Shown one piece after another: positions 61,924 to 64,000 of a stretch of 64,000 nt of DNA. A program made the translations under genes and the position numbers. The notes under the pieces were generated by a model. The model did no database searches. It saw only the letters and a program-made list of their open reading frames with translations, and had not been told where the DNA came from. The number at the start of each line of letters is the position of its first letter. Within the stretch, counting starts at the first letter, position 1. Source of the DNA: Rickettsiales bacterium (GTDB lineage Bacteria > Pseudomonadota > Alphaproteobacteria > Rickettsiales > UBA998); contig JANQNR010000013.1 of the NCBI GenBank assembly GCA_028279475.1, positions 83,524 through 147,523 on the forward strand, in the 5' to 3' direction.

Positions 61924-64000
61924 CTACCGTTCCAGCTTACGGCTATTGTCCGGCTGCGCTGTTGGTTCAATTCCATGCTGCGCTTCTGCCATATCGGCTT
62001 TTTGCATGAATTCTTCTCGCAGTTTGACGAATTCCTGTTGATCCAAGCTGCGGGTGGGCGTGTGGCTCTCTGCTTTCCGATCAAGCTCAGACGTTTCAAT
62101 CCAGCGGCCTGAGAATTGATGTTCAGGTTTTGGTGGCTCCTGTTGGCCTTGATCCTGCCTATGCATAAAGAAGGATTTGATGCGTTGGAATAAAGACGGA
62201 TAGGCTTCTTGCGCTGGCTCAGCTTCACTATGCCGCCCTCGCGCATCGGTGAAGTCCAGTGTCGAGAGCTTTTCACCTTGCCTGCCAAGCGATGAATGCA
62301 GCCGTGTATCGGTTTTGAAGTCTTTGCGGTTAGCATAGAGCTTTACAGCCTCTTTATGGCGTGACAGCGCCACATAGCTGGTATGCTGGTCAAAATGCGG
62401 GGTGGCCAGTACGAACGCCTGATCTACCGTTACACCCTGCGATTTATGCACCGTGGCGGCATAGCCAAGCTGGAAATGGCTGTATTCGGCAGGCGAGAAA
62501 GAGACTGTTTGGCCGCTATCCAGCGTGACCTTGAATATGCCGCCATCTACGGATTTTAATGTGCCGAACGACCCGTTCATCACGCCCATGTCACGGTTAT
62601 TCTCACGGAAGAGGATACGATCACCTACGGCGAAATCTTGCATTTCCTGCCGATCATGGTCAGCTTCTTTGACCGTGACAGGCACGGTGACGTTTTCTGT
62701 TGCCACTTTACCCACCTTGACCATTTCCGCCTTTATCATGGCATTGAGGTCAGCCACGTCTTTGCGCGTATAGGCCAATACCAGACGGGTGGCATCGGGT
62801 GAGGCTTTCTGCGCCCTCATGACATCGGCTACCAGTTTGGCTTTTGCATAATCACGGCTTTTGGCCTGCACAATGCAGCCATGATTTTGATAGGCTTTCA
62901 GGGCTTCCGTTACATTTCCTTTGGAAAGCGTAATTGTGGCTTCGCGTTGCCATTCTGTTTTCTGGCGGCGTACTTCGGTGAGGGAGGCGGAGTCATTGCG
63001 TTCCAATAAGGTACGAAACGCCGCGCCAGCTTCTACGCTCTGCAACTGCGCCGGATCACCAACCAAGACCAGCTTTGCCCCTGATTGCTTGGTGAGTTCG
63101 ATGATATGGGCGAGTTGCTTGGCCGACACCATACCCGCTTCATCGACAATCAGTACGTCTTTGCTGGTCAGCATGGCATTCTTGACAAAGGCCGCCTGTT
63201 TCGGTGTTAGCGGTTTTCCAGCATGTTCATCCAGCATCTTCTGCGCCAGTTGGATACGATATTGCAGGCTGTGTAAGGTGCCGGCATTCATGCCGATTTC
63301 ACGCAAACCACTGGCTGCTACACCCGATGGGGCAGCGCCGCGTACACGGTAGCCCTGTGATTCCAGTGCTTCCTTTGCACCGTCCATAATGGTGGTTTTG
63401 CCAGCGCCGGCCATGCCAACCACCAGCGATAATTGCTTATCACCGGCCATATGTTGTAAGGCTTGCTTCTGCTCATGGCTTAGGCTGGCTTTGCCTTCTG
63501 TTGCCTTGGCCAGCTTGTTGTTCAGGTTGAAGATAGCACGCTGCACAGCATGAGCATCTACCTTATGCGAGGTAGTATTAGCCATCGCCTGCGCGTTGTC
63601 TGCCATGCGTTGTTCCAACTCCAGCATGGCTTGTGTGGTATAAACGGGCTTTCCTTTATGCTCGCCAATACGGACAACATCAGGCGATTGTACTATGTCC
63701 TGCATCGCCGCATGCCGCTCCAGCTTGTCTTTAATGACAGGTTTGAGTGTTCGCTCCATCATCGCAGGCGTAAAGGCGGAATGATAACGCTCTACCTGTG
63801 CCAGTGCTTTTTCAGCGTCATAGGCGGGCTTTGCCTCATGCTCTAGTGCCAGCCGATCCAGAATATCTGAGACACTTGGTAAATCAGCTTCATCGCCCAA
63901 CTTGGCGCGAAATTCTTTTACGCGTAATTCAACTTGCTGACGCAGCGGGTATACCTCGCCATGCACATCCACCAGCACAAAGCGTCCACGATCTCCACGC
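61924..64000 (-). CDS. TraA-type conjugative relaxase/helicase, C-terminal part (runs off right edge)
   Basis: LSLVVGMAGAGKTTIMDGAKEALESQGYRVRGAAPSGVAA; VLIVDEAGMVSAKQLAHIIELTKQSGAKLVLVGDPAQLQSVEAGAAFR; GYAATVHKSQGVTVDQAFVLA; frame open to 64000. Confidence 0.9.
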   Translation of the reverse strand, partial: RGDRGRFVLVDVHGEVYPLRQQVELRVKEFRAKLGDEADLPSVSDILDRLALEHEAKPAYDAEKALAQVERYHSAFTPAMMERTLKPVIKDKLERHAAMQDIVQSPDVVRIGEHKGKPVYTTQAMLELEQRMADNAQAMANTTSHKVDAHAVQRAIFNLNNKLAKATEGKASLSHEQKQALQHMAGDKQLSLVVGMAGAGKTTIMDGAKEALESQGYRVRGAAPSGVAASGLREIGMNAGTLHSLQYRIQLAQKMLDEHAGKPLTPKQAAFVKNAMLTSKDVLIVDEAGMVSAKQLAHIIELTKQSGAKLVLVGDPAQLQSVEAGAAFRTLLERNDSASLTEVRRQKTEWQREATITLSKGNVTEALKAYQNHGCIVQAKSRDYAKAKLVADVMRAQKASPDATRLVLAYTRKDVADLNAMIKAEMVKVGKVATENVTVPVTVKEADHDRQEMQDFAVGDRILFRENNRDMGVMNGSFGTLKSVDGGIFKVTLDSGQTVSFSPAEYSHFQLGYAATVHKSQGVTVDQAFVLATPHFDQHTSYVALSRHKEAVKLYANRKDFKTDTRLHSSLGRQGEKLSTLDFTDARGRHSEAEPAQEAYPSLFQRIKSFFMHRQDQGQQEPPKPEHQFSGRWIETSELDRKAESHTPTRSLDQQEFVKLREEFMQKADMAEAQHGIEPTAQPDNSRKLER

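Overview
The window looks like an alphaproteobacterial chromosome segment (lineage not resolved). From 1 to about 38.7 kb it is mostly housekeeping: cinA-like, map, pmbA/tldE, obg, a TetR-regulated RND efflux operon, argB, an MCP, ilvC, leuA, rpsM-rpsK-rpoA-rplQ, ackA plus MaoC-PTA, prs, astB, a 3-oxoacid CoA-transferase pair, tadA, rodA, mrdA, mreD, mreC, rsmD and lpxC. Palindromic intergenic repeats are scattered through this part. At 38.73 kb there is a tRNA-Ser(GCT). A large serine recombinase reads antisense through this tRNA, and to its right lies an integrative/conjugative-type element that runs off the right edge, with a VirD4/TraD-like coupling protein, a TraA-like relaxase/helicase, a resolvase and ArdA. 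The element carries a defence island. Its most unusual part is a five-gene, tightly overlapping minus-strand operon: Fic (with an N-terminal AbiEi-like region), HsdM, HsdS, an ABC-type AAA ATPase and an HNH nuclease. The last two form a Septu/PtuAB-like pair, and no HsdR is visible. A DUF262/DUF1524 (GmrSD-like) gene lies nearby. Other points of interest are a promoter-to-terminator structured ncRNA resembling 6S RNA (about 35.34-35.52 kb), a hairpin that would sequester the ilvC ribosome binding site, TetR operators placed in the promoter spacer, a four-helix-bundle gene flanked by inverted repeats whose right copy encodes the LeuA N-terminus, and a cluster of TATAGC-ended palindromes that supplies the rsmD stop codon. 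All family assignments come from reading motifs by eye; no database search was run.
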